From UBA7359 sp964523895 (GTDB taxonomy: Bacteria > Pseudomonadota > Gammaproteobacteria > Eutrophobiales > Eutrophobiaceae), in assembly GCA_964523895.1 (NCBI GenBank), contig CAZGBJ010000042.1:1-12986 (forward strand): 12,986 bases of DNA. The letters run 5' to 3'. The notes below the pieces were generated by a model. The model worked only from the letters and a program-made list of their open reading frames with translations. It did no database searches and had not been told where the DNA came from. The stretch's first letter is position 1. Each line of letters opens with the position of its first letter. Made by a program: the position numbers and the translations under genes. This document shows, in pieces, positions 1 to 6,921 of the stretch.

Positions 1-116
1 AAAGCTGGTTACTTGAGGCACAGGGACGATTTTTCTTCAATCAAAAAGCCAGCGATCCCACTACCGCCTTTACCAAAGATGATTATATCGAATTATTCCT
101 GACCTATAATTTCTAA
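1..116 (+). CDS. Outer-membrane protein, C-terminal fragment (5' cut by window edge)
   Basis: The open frame read from base 3 runs to a TAA at 114-116 and gives 37 residues ending in Leu-Thr-Tyr-Asn-Phe. Alternating polar and hydrophobic residues and a terminal Phe are the usual end of a Gram-negative outer-membrane beta-barrel, where the last aromatic residue is recognised by the Bam machinery. Only the last strand or two are present, so the family cannot be named. It is separated by 142 bases from the permease that follows, with no clear terminator hairpin between them. Confidence 0.6.
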   Translation, partial: SWLLEAQGRFFFNQKASDPTTAFTKDDYIELFLTYNF

Positions 117-195
117 ATTTTAGATCACCATTGATGACACTGTATAAGAATCGCGTTAAATTGTCTCCTGCCTATAAGGTTCAACGGAAGCAGAC

Positions 196-210
196 TGTAG
201 AGGATCTACA
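196..210. repeat. Short palindrome upstream of the SulP gene
   Basis: TGTAGA, a GGA centre and TCTACA form a perfect 6-bp inverted repeat about 50 bases upstream of the permease start. It could be an operator or a weak leader hairpin. I see no convincing -35/-10 pair beside it and no Shine-Dalgarno in front of the gene at 259, so no function is assigned. Confidence 0.3.
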
Positions 211-258
211 ATTTAGCCTTCATATCGATTCCGTAATTAATTTATCAATATCAAACTT

Positions 259-1956
259 ATGATTTTTTCTGCATTAAGAGGAACACTTAAAGATAGATCT
301 TTTTTTACAACTTTTAGTAATAATATTCTCTCTGGAATTACTGTTGGTATTGTTGCATTACCTTTATCAATGGGGCTTGCCATTGCCAGTGGAGTACCGC
401 CGCAACATGGTCTTTATACTGCAATTGTTGGTGGTCTGATTATCGCAATAGCCGGTGGATCTCGAGTTAGTGTTTCGGGACCTACTGCCGCCTTTGTTGT
501 TGTGCTATTTCCCGTTGTCTATAAATTTGGACTCGGAGGACTGTTGCTTTGCGGTGTATTGGCAGGACTATTCATGATTAGTTTTGGTCTGCTTCGCTTA
601 GGTCGCATAATTCAAATTATTCCTTACCCGGTTGTGATTGGTTTTACTTCTGGAATAGGTACCGTAATTGCAGTTTTTCAGTTGAAAGACTTATTAGGGT
701 TGCATCCTGAAAATGATGGCCTTCACTTTACCGAGAAGCTCCACGCAATTATACATGCATCACCGAATTTTCAATGGGAAGAATTACTCATTGGCTCTCT
801 GACTTTTTTAGTGCTTTTATTCTGGAAACGATTACATACTAGGATTCCATCCTATTTCATTGCGTTAATAACAGGTTCTATACTTGCCGCATTATTTAAT
901 TCAATTGAGTCATTACCCGCAATTGAAACCATTTCATCAAGATTTAGTTACGAGATTAATGATGTGATTGGTCAAGGTATTCCCACTGCTATGCCACAAT
1001 TTGTTGTACCGTGGGAACTGGCAGGCGCTGATGGACTACCCATCGGTTTATCCTGGAGTATATTGAAAACCTTATTAGGCGCAGCGTTTTCTATTGCCTT
1101 ATTAGGGGCGCTTGAATCACTCCTTTGTGCCGTTGTTGCTGATGGAATGACTGGCTTTAAACATAATCCAGATGGTGAATTAATAGGTCAAGGCATCGGT
1201 AATATTTTTGTTGCTTTCATGGGTGGTGTCCCTGCTACTGCGGCTATTGCCCGAACGGCCACTAACATCAGATCAGGTGGCAGCACACCTGTGTCAGCGA
1301 TAACACATAGCATCGTTGTATTATTGACAATACTTTTTTTCGCCAAATGGTTAGGATACATTCCAATGGCTTCAATGGCAGCAATATTGTTAATGGTAGC
1401 CTGGAATATGAGTGAAGCACACCACGCTTGGCGGATTTTCACTAAAGCACCTGCAGCTGATTCAGCCGTGTTTCTGACTTGTTTTCTACTTACAGTTTTT
1501 ATTGATATGCAGGTTGCTGTAGCTGGCGGTCTTGCGCTTGCCTCCGTACTATTCATGAAACGAATGATTGAACTGACTGAAGGTTCAGTACTCGATCATA
1601 AAAACCACCCTCATGAATTAGTAAAAAATGAACACGTTATTATATACAACATTAATGGCCCCTTGTTTTTTGGTGCTGCACATAAGGCATTAAAAGTCTT
1701 GTCTTCGGTAAACTCCAGTATTCAAGTTGTTGTGCTGGATTTTTCTGATGTGGCATTACTGGATACAACAGCAATGATTAATCTAGAATCTATTGTTGAT
1801 CAGCTAGAGCTGAAGAATATTTCTATTATTCTTATTCATGTCAAACCAAGGTTAATTGATAAATTAAAACGTTTCGAGTTATTAGGCAGACATTGCAAAT
1901 TGACTATAAACGATAATATGCAGGATGCTCTTGAGAATATTGAAGCTAAAAAATAA
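259..1956 (+). CDS. dauA: SulP family anion/dicarboxylate permease with STAS domain, DauA-like
   Basis: This 565-residue inner-membrane transporter belongs to the SulP/SLC26 family. Residues about 20-435 form the multi-helix transport domain and contain the family signature region (PLSMGLAIASGVPP at 35-48, GGSRVSVSGPTAAFVV at 66-81). The blocks at about 283-300 (GALESLLCAVVADGMTG) and 376-388 (ILLMVAWNMSEAH) closely resemble Escherichia coli DauA (YchM), an aerobic C4-dicarboxylate transporter. Residues about 450-563 form a cytoplasmic STAS domain with the typical DFSDVALLDTT stretch at 494-504. Length is normal for the family. The ATG lacks an obvious Shine-Dalgarno, but the N-terminus aligns well with the family. 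The gene end overlaps the following dipeptidase gene. The dicarboxylate substrate is inferred from similarity only; sulfate or bicarbonate transport is also known in SulP proteins. Confidence 0.88.
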   Translation: MIFSALRGTLKDRSFFTTFSNNILSGITVGIVALPLSMGLAIASGVPPQHGLYTAIVGGLIIAIAGGSRVSVSGPTAAFVVVLFPVVYKFGLGGLLLCGVLAGLFMISFGLLRLGRIIQIIPYPVVIGFTSGIGTVIAVFQLKDLLGLHPENDGLHFTEKLHAIIHASPNFQWEELLIGSLTFLVLLFWKRLHTRIPSYFIALITGSILAALFNSIESLPAIETISSRFSYEINDVIGQGIPTAMPQFVVPWELAGADGLPIGLSWSILKTLLGAAFSIALLGALESLLCAVVADGMTGFKHNPDGELIGQGIGNIFVAFMGGVPATAAIARTATNIRSGGSTPVSAITHSIVVLLTILFFAKWLGYIPMASMAAILLMVAWNMSEAHHAWRIFTKAPAADSAVFLTCFLLTVFIDMQVAVAGGLALASVLFMKRMIELTEGSVLDHKNHPHELVKNEHVIIYNINGPLFFGAAHKALKVLSSVNSSIQVVVLDFSDVALLDTTAMINLESIVDQLELKNISIILIHVKPRLIDKLKRFELLGRHCKLTINDNMQDALENIEAKK

Positions 1957-3106
1957 TATATTATTTCCAATAGCAATTCTTCTTCTGTTGGTTTTTGCCT
2001 CCTTTAGGTTTGTAGTGCCCTCTTGGGTTGCCTGGAATAAAAATCGAATCGAATTATCCCCTCCCTATAAAGTTTCTGCTGAAGCAAGTGAATTACATCA
2101 AAGTCTAACAATAGCTGATCTTCATGCAGATACTTTGTTATGGGGTCGTAATATTTTAAAACGATCAAAGATTGGACATATAGACTTACCCCGGTTGATT
2201 GATGGCAATGTATCTTTGCAAGTCTTTAGTGTTGTTACCAAAACACCTAAAGCACTTAATTTAAAAAGAAATGATGACAAGAGTGATAATATTACATTGC
2301 TGGCTCTTGCTCAGGGATGGTCATGGAAAAGCCTGAGCAGTTTGAGTGAACGTGCATTATATCAAGCCCATCAGTTACATGATTATGCGGACAAATCCGA
2401 TGGAGAACTGATATTAATTAAGTCGGCGAAAAATCTCGAAGACTTTTTTGCCTTAAGAAAAAATAATCACAATATTGTTGCGGGATTACTTTCTCTCGAA
2501 GGAGCTCACGCGCTAGAAGGGAAGATTGAAAACCTTAATAAATTGTATCAGGCTGGCTTTCGCATATTGGGGCTAACACATTTTTTTGATAACGATGTTG
2601 GTGGTTCTGCACATGGTTTAAAAAAGGAAGGTTTGACAGAGTTTGGTCGAAAAGTTGTTAAGCACGCTCAAGCTATGCATATGTTAATTGATTTATCACA
2701 CGCCTCATCAAAATTGATTCAAGATGTTTTAGAAATCAGCACACAACCCGTTGTGGTTAGTCATACAGGTGTTAAAGGTACGTGTGACCGTTCCCGAAAT
2801 TTAACGGACGATCAAATTCTCGGGGTGGCAAAAACGGGAGGATTAATCGGTATTGGATTTTGGCCTACGGCAATCTGTGGTCATAATGCGAGAGAAATTG
2901 CGCAAGCAGCACATTATGCAAAAAATATTGCTGGCATTGAACATATTGCATTGGGATCAGATTTTGATGGAGCAGTTTCTGTCCCCTTTGATATTAGCGG
3001 ATTATCACTACTGACAGAGGCTTTACTTAATGAAGGTTTTAGTCAGCATGAAATAAGGTTATTCATGGGAGGAAATGTAGTCAAACTATTCTTAAACGCA
3101 CTTTAA
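1925..3106 (+). CDS. Membrane-anchored M19 family dipeptidase (renal dipeptidase-like)
   Basis: The product (393 residues from the ATG) is a zinc-dependent peptidase of family M19, which hydrolyses dipeptides. Residues about 11-34 form one hydrophobic segment, likely an N-terminal anchor or uncleaved signal placing the catalytic domain in the periplasm. The expected metal and substrate residues are visible: H67-x-D69, E192, H219 (GLTH), H259 (LSHAS), H280 (VSHTG), the DRSRNLTDD loop at 288-296 and D346 (GSDFDG). The active site therefore looks complete. The gene overlaps the SulP gene by 32 bases, implying translational coupling. The ATG at 1925 touches the AGG that would serve as its ribosome site. 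TTG at 1931, five bases after AGGA (1922-1925), is a plausible alternative start that removes two residues. The physiological substrate is unknown. Confidence 0.88.
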   Translation: MLLRILKLKNNILFPIAILLLLVFASFRFVVPSWVAWNKNRIELSPPYKVSAEASELHQSLTIADLHADTLLWGRNILKRSKIGHIDLPRLIDGNVSLQVFSVVTKTPKALNLKRNDDKSDNITLLALAQGWSWKSLSSLSERALYQAHQLHDYADKSDGELILIKSAKNLEDFFALRKNNHNIVAGLLSLEGAHALEGKIENLNKLYQAGFRILGLTHFFDNDVGGSAHGLKKEGLTEFGRKVVKHAQAMHMLIDLSHASSKLIQDVLEISTQPVVVSHTGVKGTCDRSRNLTDDQILGVAKTGGLIGIGFWPTAICGHNAREIAQAAHYAKNIAGIEHIALGSDFDGAVSVPFDISGLSLLTEALLNEGFSQHEIRLFMGGNVVKLFLNAL

Positions 3107-3123
3107 TTCATTATTTTCATAAT

Positions 3124-3162
3124 ATTACAGTCATATTAAGGCTTTCTTAAGCACTTCTTAAG
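3124..3162 (+). promoter_or_regulatory. Tandem TTAAG half-sites (PmrA/BqsR-type regulator box)
   Basis: ATTAAG (3135-3140), CTTAAG (3146-3151) and CTTAAG (3157-3162) repeat in the same orientation at exactly 11-bp intervals, with 5-bp spacers. A degenerate fourth copy (ATTACA, 3124-3129) keeps the same phase. An 11-bp direct repeat is how two OmpR-family DNA-binding domains sit on one DNA face. It matches the PmrA box (YTTAAK-N5-YTTAAK) and the TTAAG-N6-TTAAG site reported for P. aeruginosa BqsR. The array lies just upstream of a -10-like element and overlaps the expected -35, the position for an activator. The response regulator at 7591-8250 is the obvious candidate ligand; that pairing is inferred. 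Confidence 0.75.
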
Positions 3163-3170
3163 ATTTCATC

Positions 3171-3176
3171 TATAAG
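3171..3176 (+). promoter_or_regulatory. Predicted -10 element of the ten-gene operon
   Basis: TATAAG lies 8 bases after the last CTTAAG half-site and 34 bases before the ATG at 3210. With a 17-bp spacer the -35 would be TAAGCA, a poor match, as expected for a promoter that needs an activator bound at the -35 region. A second possible hexamer, TATATT at 3185-3190, would put the start site on top of the Shine-Dalgarno and is less likely. Confidence 0.5.
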
Positions 3177-3180
3177 ATTC

Positions 3181-3202
3181 ATCCTATATTTTCAAATAGG
3201 AT
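3181..3202 (+). promoter_or_regulatory. Hairpin covering the first gene's ribosome binding site
   Basis: ATCCTAT (3181-3187) and ATAGGAT (3196-3202) are perfectly complementary around an 8-base loop. The right arm contains the AGGA (3198-3201) that serves as Shine-Dalgarno for the ATG at 3210. If transcription begins at or before 3181, the leader could mask this ribosome site. If it begins about 7 bases after TATAAG, the left arm would be partly missing, so any regulatory role depends on the real start site. Confidence 0.4.
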
Positions 3203-3209
3203 TTATTTC

Positions 3210-3920
3210 ATGTCTGCAACTGCTCTTTTACAATCAGAAACTGAGTTTATTCCTAATAGGATATTAAGACGTCTGCCATCTATCGCGGGAATAAATGTTG
3301 ATCTGGATAGTATAGATAGTGAGCAAAGATTATTAGTTGAGACTTATATCCATGAAAAATTTAATGCGCGTTATGCGGCTAATGTTCAACATTTTCTCCC
3401 TTACATTCTTACACTTAAATGTAATGACAATATATGCTCTACAGTAGGTATTCGTCTGGCAGAATCAGGGCCATTATATCTGGAAAAATATTTGCAAAAT
3501 CCAATTGAACAAGAGATTGGAATGCATTTTAAAACTGCGATACAACGAAAGAGTATTGTTGAAATAGGTAATCTTGTTTCTACCTGGCGCGGTAGCAGTC
3601 AACTGCTGTTTGTTTTCCTGACTGATTTATTATTTAGAATTGAACGTGAGTGGGTTGTTTTTACTGCAACCAAAGATGTCGAACATTTACTGCAGAAAAT
3701 GCATTTCGACCTGATTCCTTTGGGAATAGCATCAGAAAATATGCTGGGGGATGATAAAGATCAATGGGGCAGTTATTACCAGGATAACCCTAGGTTGATA
3801 CTAGGTCATATACCAGATGCAATGTCTAGATTGAAACAGAGTGCTTTAATGAGTTATCCCTTGTCATTATTCTCAAACAAAATAGAAAAGCTTGCGGAGC
3901 GCTTAAATGCAGGAAGTTAA
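3210..3920 (+). CDS. Thermostable hemolysin family protein (GNAT/AHL-synthase-like)
   Basis: The 236-residue product resembles the thermostable hemolysin family (T_hemolysin), named after Vibrio delta-VPH. Recognisable blocks are VGIRLAESGPLYLEKYL (79-95), IVEIGNLVS (116-124), WVVFTATKDVEHLLQKM (148-164) and WGSYYQDNP (186-194). The central pattern, a VEIGNL strand followed by a helix and then a WVVFTAT strand, resembles acyl-homoserine-lactone synthases and GNAT acyltransferases, so an acyl-transfer role is more plausible than direct pore formation. There is no signal peptide, which also argues for a cytoplasmic enzyme. It is the first gene of the operon, overlaps the adenylating ligase by 14 bases, and may use that ligase's activated acyl product. 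Hemolytic activity is not established for this homologue. Confidence 0.82.
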   Translation: MSATALLQSETEFIPNRILRRLPSIAGINVDLDSIDSEQRLLVETYIHEKFNARYAANVQHFLPYILTLKCNDNICSTVGIRLAESGPLYLEKYLQNPIEQEIGMHFKTAIQRKSIVEIGNLVSTWRGSSQLLFVFLTDLLFRIEREWVVFTATKDVEHLLQKMHFDLIPLGIASENMLGDDKDQWGSYYQDNPRLILGHIPDAMSRLKQSALMSYPLSLFSNKIEKLAERLNAGS

Positions 3921-5415
3921 TAATCAAATAATATCTCACTTGATTCAGATAGCGGATGAATTTCCTGACAGGATTGCGTTGACTTCTGAAAATAAAGTAC
4001 TTACATATAAAGAATTAATATCCAGTGCTTATGAATTAGCAGATTGGTTACAACAATATCAAAAGAAAACTGTTGGAGTTTATGTCCAAAATAGTTTTGA
4101 ATGGGTGTTGATAGATCTCGCTTGTATTATTGCCAATGTTACACATATCCCATTACCCGGTTTTTTTTCCGACCAGCAACTGAAGCATATTCTTAATGCC
4201 GCTAACCCCGATATTATTTTTTCTGACTATGTTGAGCGACTATGTCAACTCGGTTTGAAATTCACCAGCTGTAATAAAGTACTAGGACTGGATATTTTAA
4301 ATCTTGCATCTAACGAAGGAACAAAATCAACATCCTCCAATTACAGCAAGATTACTTTCACCTCTGGTACGACGGGCAACCCAAAGGGTGTATGCATAAA
4401 TCAACAATTGATCGAACAGGTGGTATTAAATCTTAAAGAACGTTTGCAGAACATATCAGCAAAGCGACATCTTTGTATCCTGCCATTAAGTACCCTTCTG
4501 GAAAATATTGCAGGTATATATGTCCCATTAATAATGGGCAACACCATTTATATTACTCCTATACAAAATCTGGGTTTTAATGGTAGCTCCGGCATCGATC
4601 CGCATCTATTTATTAAAAAATTGCAAGAGATAAAGCCCGACAGTCTGATTCTTCTACCACAATTGCTGTCAACTCTTGTTGAATATACCGCTCAAGCAAA
4701 ATCATTACCCTTTGAACCAACATTTATCGCTGTTGGCGGTAGTAAGACGTCACCGTCATTAATACAAAAAGCAAAGGCACAAGGTTGGCCAGTTTATGAA
4801 GGCTATGGACTATCTGAGAATGCTTCGGTTGTCAGTATGAATGTGCCAGACATGGAAAAAATAGGCAGTGTTGGTAAGCCATTGTCTCATTTGAAAATAG
4901 AAATAATTGAAGGTGAAATATGTATTCCAGGCATTCACCATTCTGGTTATCTTGGTGAAGTAGAAAAAAATGAAGATTATTTACACACCGGTGATCTGGG
5001 TTATCTGGATGATGATGGTTATTTATATGTCTCTGGACGCAGAAATAATCTCATTATTACCAGTTACGGTCGAAATATTTCGCCTGAATGGATTGAGAGT
5101 GAATTACTACAAGTAACTTGCATAGCTCAATGTATGGTTATCGGTGACACAAAGGCATTTTGTTCTGCAATCATTATTCCTAATTCATCTCATGTAATTG
5201 AAAATGAAATACAGGAAGCTATTTTTGAATTAAATAGCAACCTGCCAAATTATGCCTCGGTAAATTCATGGTTCATCGCGAAAGAACCTTTTACTGTCGA
5301 TAATGGTTTATTAACCACGAACGGCAGACTTAAAAGACAGGAAATAGAATTTCGATATCGAAATAAAATAGATTGCATTTATGAAACTAAGATAGTTGCA
5401 GGAGCCAGTTTATGA
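3907..5415 (+). CDS. AMP-dependent acyl ligase (ANL superfamily, acyl-CoA synthetase-like)
   Basis: This 502-residue cytoplasmic enzyme activates a carboxylate as acyl-AMP and probably passes it to CoA or another acceptor. The ANL motifs appear in order: P-loop TFTSGTTGNPKG (150-161), GYGLSE (299-304), TGD (361-363), the hinge region SGR (376-378), NISPEWIE (390-397) and an A10-type end NGRLKR (472-477). The usual catalytic Lys of the last motif is Arg474, so the adenylation half-reaction may be altered or use Lys476. The protein is shorter than classic long-chain acyl-CoA synthetases. GGAG at 3896-3899 lies 7 bases before the ATG. It overlaps the hemolysin-family gene by 14 bases and the next gene by ATGA. 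The substrate cannot be read from the sequence; a fatty acid is the default guess. Confidence 0.88.
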   Translation: MQEVNNQIISHLIQIADEFPDRIALTSENKVLTYKELISSAYELADWLQQYQKKTVGVYVQNSFEWVLIDLACIIANVTHIPLPGFFSDQQLKHILNAANPDIIFSDYVERLCQLGLKFTSCNKVLGLDILNLASNEGTKSTSSNYSKITFTSGTTGNPKGVCINQQLIEQVVLNLKERLQNISAKRHLCILPLSTLLENIAGIYVPLIMGNTIYITPIQNLGFNGSSGIDPHLFIKKLQEIKPDSLILLPQLLSTLVEYTAQAKSLPFEPTFIAVGGSKTSPSLIQKAKAQGWPVYEGYGLSENASVVSMNVPDMEKIGSVGKPLSHLKIEIIEGEICIPGIHHSGYLGEVEKNEDYLHTGDLGYLDDDGYLYVSGRRNNLIITSYGRNISPEWIESELLQVTCIAQCMVIGDTKAFCSAIIIPNSSHVIENEIQEAIFELNSNLPNYASVNSWFIAKEPFTVDNGLLTTNGRLKRQEIEFRYRNKIDCIYETKIVAGASL

Positions 5416-6077
5416 GTTTTTATGATCAACTTGTCAAACAAACAGCGTCGTCACGTGAATACCTATTGTCTTCACCCATCATTCTTCGCACGTTTAAAGG
5501 GGAAATATCTAAGGAAGACTATCTCGCTTTTTTAACTCAAGCCTATTACCACGTAAGACACACAGTCCCTTTACTTATGGCTGTTGGTTCAAGAATGACG
5601 ATGGAACAAGAATGGCTAAGAGAAGCACTTGGTGAATATATAGAAGAAGAAATGGGACATCAGGAATGGATATTGAATGATATTGAAGCCGCTGGTGGAG
5701 ATAAGAAAATAATTCAACATGGTATGCCTGGCATGGCAACAGAATTAATGGTTTCTTATGCATATGACACAATTCATCGCGGCAACCCTCTTGGTTTTTT
5801 TGGCATGGTGCTGGTACTAGAAGGCACCAGTATCAAATTAGCTACCGATGCAGCAGGAATTATTCAGAAGACATTAACCTTGCCCGATAATGCATTTAGT
5901 TATCTTACGTCACACGGCAGCCTGGATATTGAACATATGACATTCTTTGAATCGTTAATGAATAAGATAACTGATGCAAGTGACCAAAAAGTTATTATTC
6001 ACGCCGCACATATTTTTTACCATTTATATGCGGAAATATTTAGAACATTAGAACAAACAAAAGCAGAGGCGGCATAA
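5412..6077 (+). CDS. TenA-like / heme-oxygenase-fold diiron oxidase family protein
   Basis: The 221-residue all-helical protein belongs to the TenA/PqqC/heme-oxygenase-like group, often annotated as 'TenA family transcriptional regulator' or 'iron-containing redox enzyme'. The candidate iron ligands are E80-x-x-H83 (EEEMGHQEW), E137 (LVLEGTS) and the triad H168-x3-D172-x2-H175. That spacing is typical of heme-oxygenase-like diiron oxidases such as SznF, CADD and UndA. The protein contains no cysteine, so it cannot use the catalytic Cys of thiaminase TenA. A role in oxidising the activated or transferred acyl/amino-acid product of the two preceding genes is inferred. AGGAG (5400-5404) precedes the ATG, which overlaps the ligase stop by four bases. 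It also abuts the dehydrogenase gene, so co-translation is likely. Confidence 0.82.
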   Translation: MSFYDQLVKQTASSREYLLSSPIILRTFKGEISKEDYLAFLTQAYYHVRHTVPLLMAVGSRMTMEQEWLREALGEYIEEEMGHQEWILNDIEAAGGDKKIIQHGMPGMATELMVSYAYDTIHRGNPLGFFGMVLVLEGTSIKLATDAAGIIQKTLTLPDNAFSYLTSHGSLDIEHMTFFESLMNKITDASDQKVIIHAAHIFYHLYAEIFRTLEQTKAEAA

Positions 6078-6901
6078 TGAACAAGGCGAACAAAATGCTT
6101 AAAGATAGAACGGTGTTGTTAACTGGCGCCACGGGAGGCATAGGTAGTGAAATTGCCCGGTTACTTTCGTCAAATGGTGCTCAGTTAATTTTAGTGGATA
6201 TACATGAATCGTCACTTGAGTCTCTGGCAAAGGAACTAGGCGCAGGACTTCCGTATATTAAAACCATTGCTGCCAACCTAAGTACCAGCCAAGGTCGTGA
6301 ATCAGTCAAAATGTTCCTTGACGAACAATATGATTCATTAGATATGTTAATTAACTGCGCAGGTATTAATGAATTTTCTATGTTTACTGATCTGGATGAT
6401 GATCAAATAGAAAAGATGATTTCGGTAAATATTACCTCACCAATCTTATTAACCAAAAAACTCATTCCTTTACTCGGCAAGTCAAATCATAGCCAAATAA
6501 TTAATTTTGGCTCAACATTTGGTTCTATTGGCTATCCTGGCTTTGTTACTTACAGTGCATGTAAATTTGCCATTCGGGGTTTCACTGAAGCACTACGCAG
6601 GGAATTAGCTAAAACAAATATAAGTGTTAGTTATATTGCCCCCCGGGCAACGCGAACGAATATTAACACTGAACCTGTCAATGACATGAACGATGCGCTC
6701 GGTGTAAAAATGGACACACCACAAATCGTTGCCGCACAGGTAATTTCTATACTCAAAGATGGGAAGTCCAGCGCGCGTTATCTTGGCTGGCCAGAAAAAT
6801 TATTCGTAAGAATTAACAGTTTGATACCAAAACTGGTAGACGGCGCATTAATTAAGCAATTGGACACTATTAAGCATTACGCAAATTTAAACCGTTCCTG
6901 A
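6077..6901 (+). CDS. Short-chain dehydrogenase/reductase (SDR), probably NAD(H)-dependent
   Basis: This 274-residue classical SDR has the glycine-rich nucleotide loop TGATGGIG (16-23), NCAG (93-96), N118, catalytic S146 and the Y159-x3-K163 pair (YSACK). Asp41 at the end of the second strand (LVDIHESS) suggests a preference for NAD(H) over NADP(H). The C-terminal extension after about residue 230 is variable in the family. It probably oxidises an alcohol or reduces a keto group on the product of the upstream enzymes; the substrate is unknown. The start overlaps the preceding stop by one base (TAATG) and AGAGG at 6065-6069 serves it; Met7 is an alternative start. A strong Shine-Dalgarno for the next gene follows its stop. 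Confidence 0.88.
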   Translation: MNKANKMLKDRTVLLTGATGGIGSEIARLLSSNGAQLILVDIHESSLESLAKELGAGLPYIKTIAANLSTSQGRESVKMFLDEQYDSLDMLINCAGINEFSMFTDLDDDQIEKMISVNITSPILLTKKLIPLLGKSNHSQIINFGSTFGSIGYPGFVTYSACKFAIRGFTEALRRELAKTNISVSYIAPRATRTNINTEPVNDMNDALGVKMDTPQIVAAQVISILKDGKSSARYLGWPEKLFVRINSLIPKLVDGALIKQLDTIKHYANLNRS

Positions 6902-6903
6902 AA

Positions 6904-6919
6904 TACATAGGAGGATGTA
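6904..6919 (+). promoter_or_regulatory. Strong Shine-Dalgarno displayed in a small hairpin loop
   Basis: AGGAGG (6909-6914) is the strongest ribosome site in the window. It is flanked by TACAT (6904-6908) and ATGTA (6915-6919), which can pair to leave the whole site in a 6-base loop. It precedes the ATG at 6922 and suggests that the exported TPR protein is made at a high level relative to its operon neighbours. The 5-bp, AT-rich stem is weak and may be chance. Confidence 0.5.
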
Positions 6920-6921
6920 AC

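Noticed and set aside
1188..1556. A 122-codon open frame on the - strand inside the SulP gene
   Set aside because: It lies wholly within a well-supported gene, has no family resemblance, and is a shadow of the coding strand.
3110..3123. ATTAT-TTTC-ATAAT as a possible Fur box before the operon
   Set aside because: The arms have the wrong spacing and orientation for the 7-1-7 Fur consensus, and such repeats are common by chance in AT-rich DNA.
6851..6874. Two ATTAAG copies before the TPR gene as another regulator box
   Set aside because: Their spacing is 18 bp, not 11, and they lie within the coding sequence of the SDR gene.
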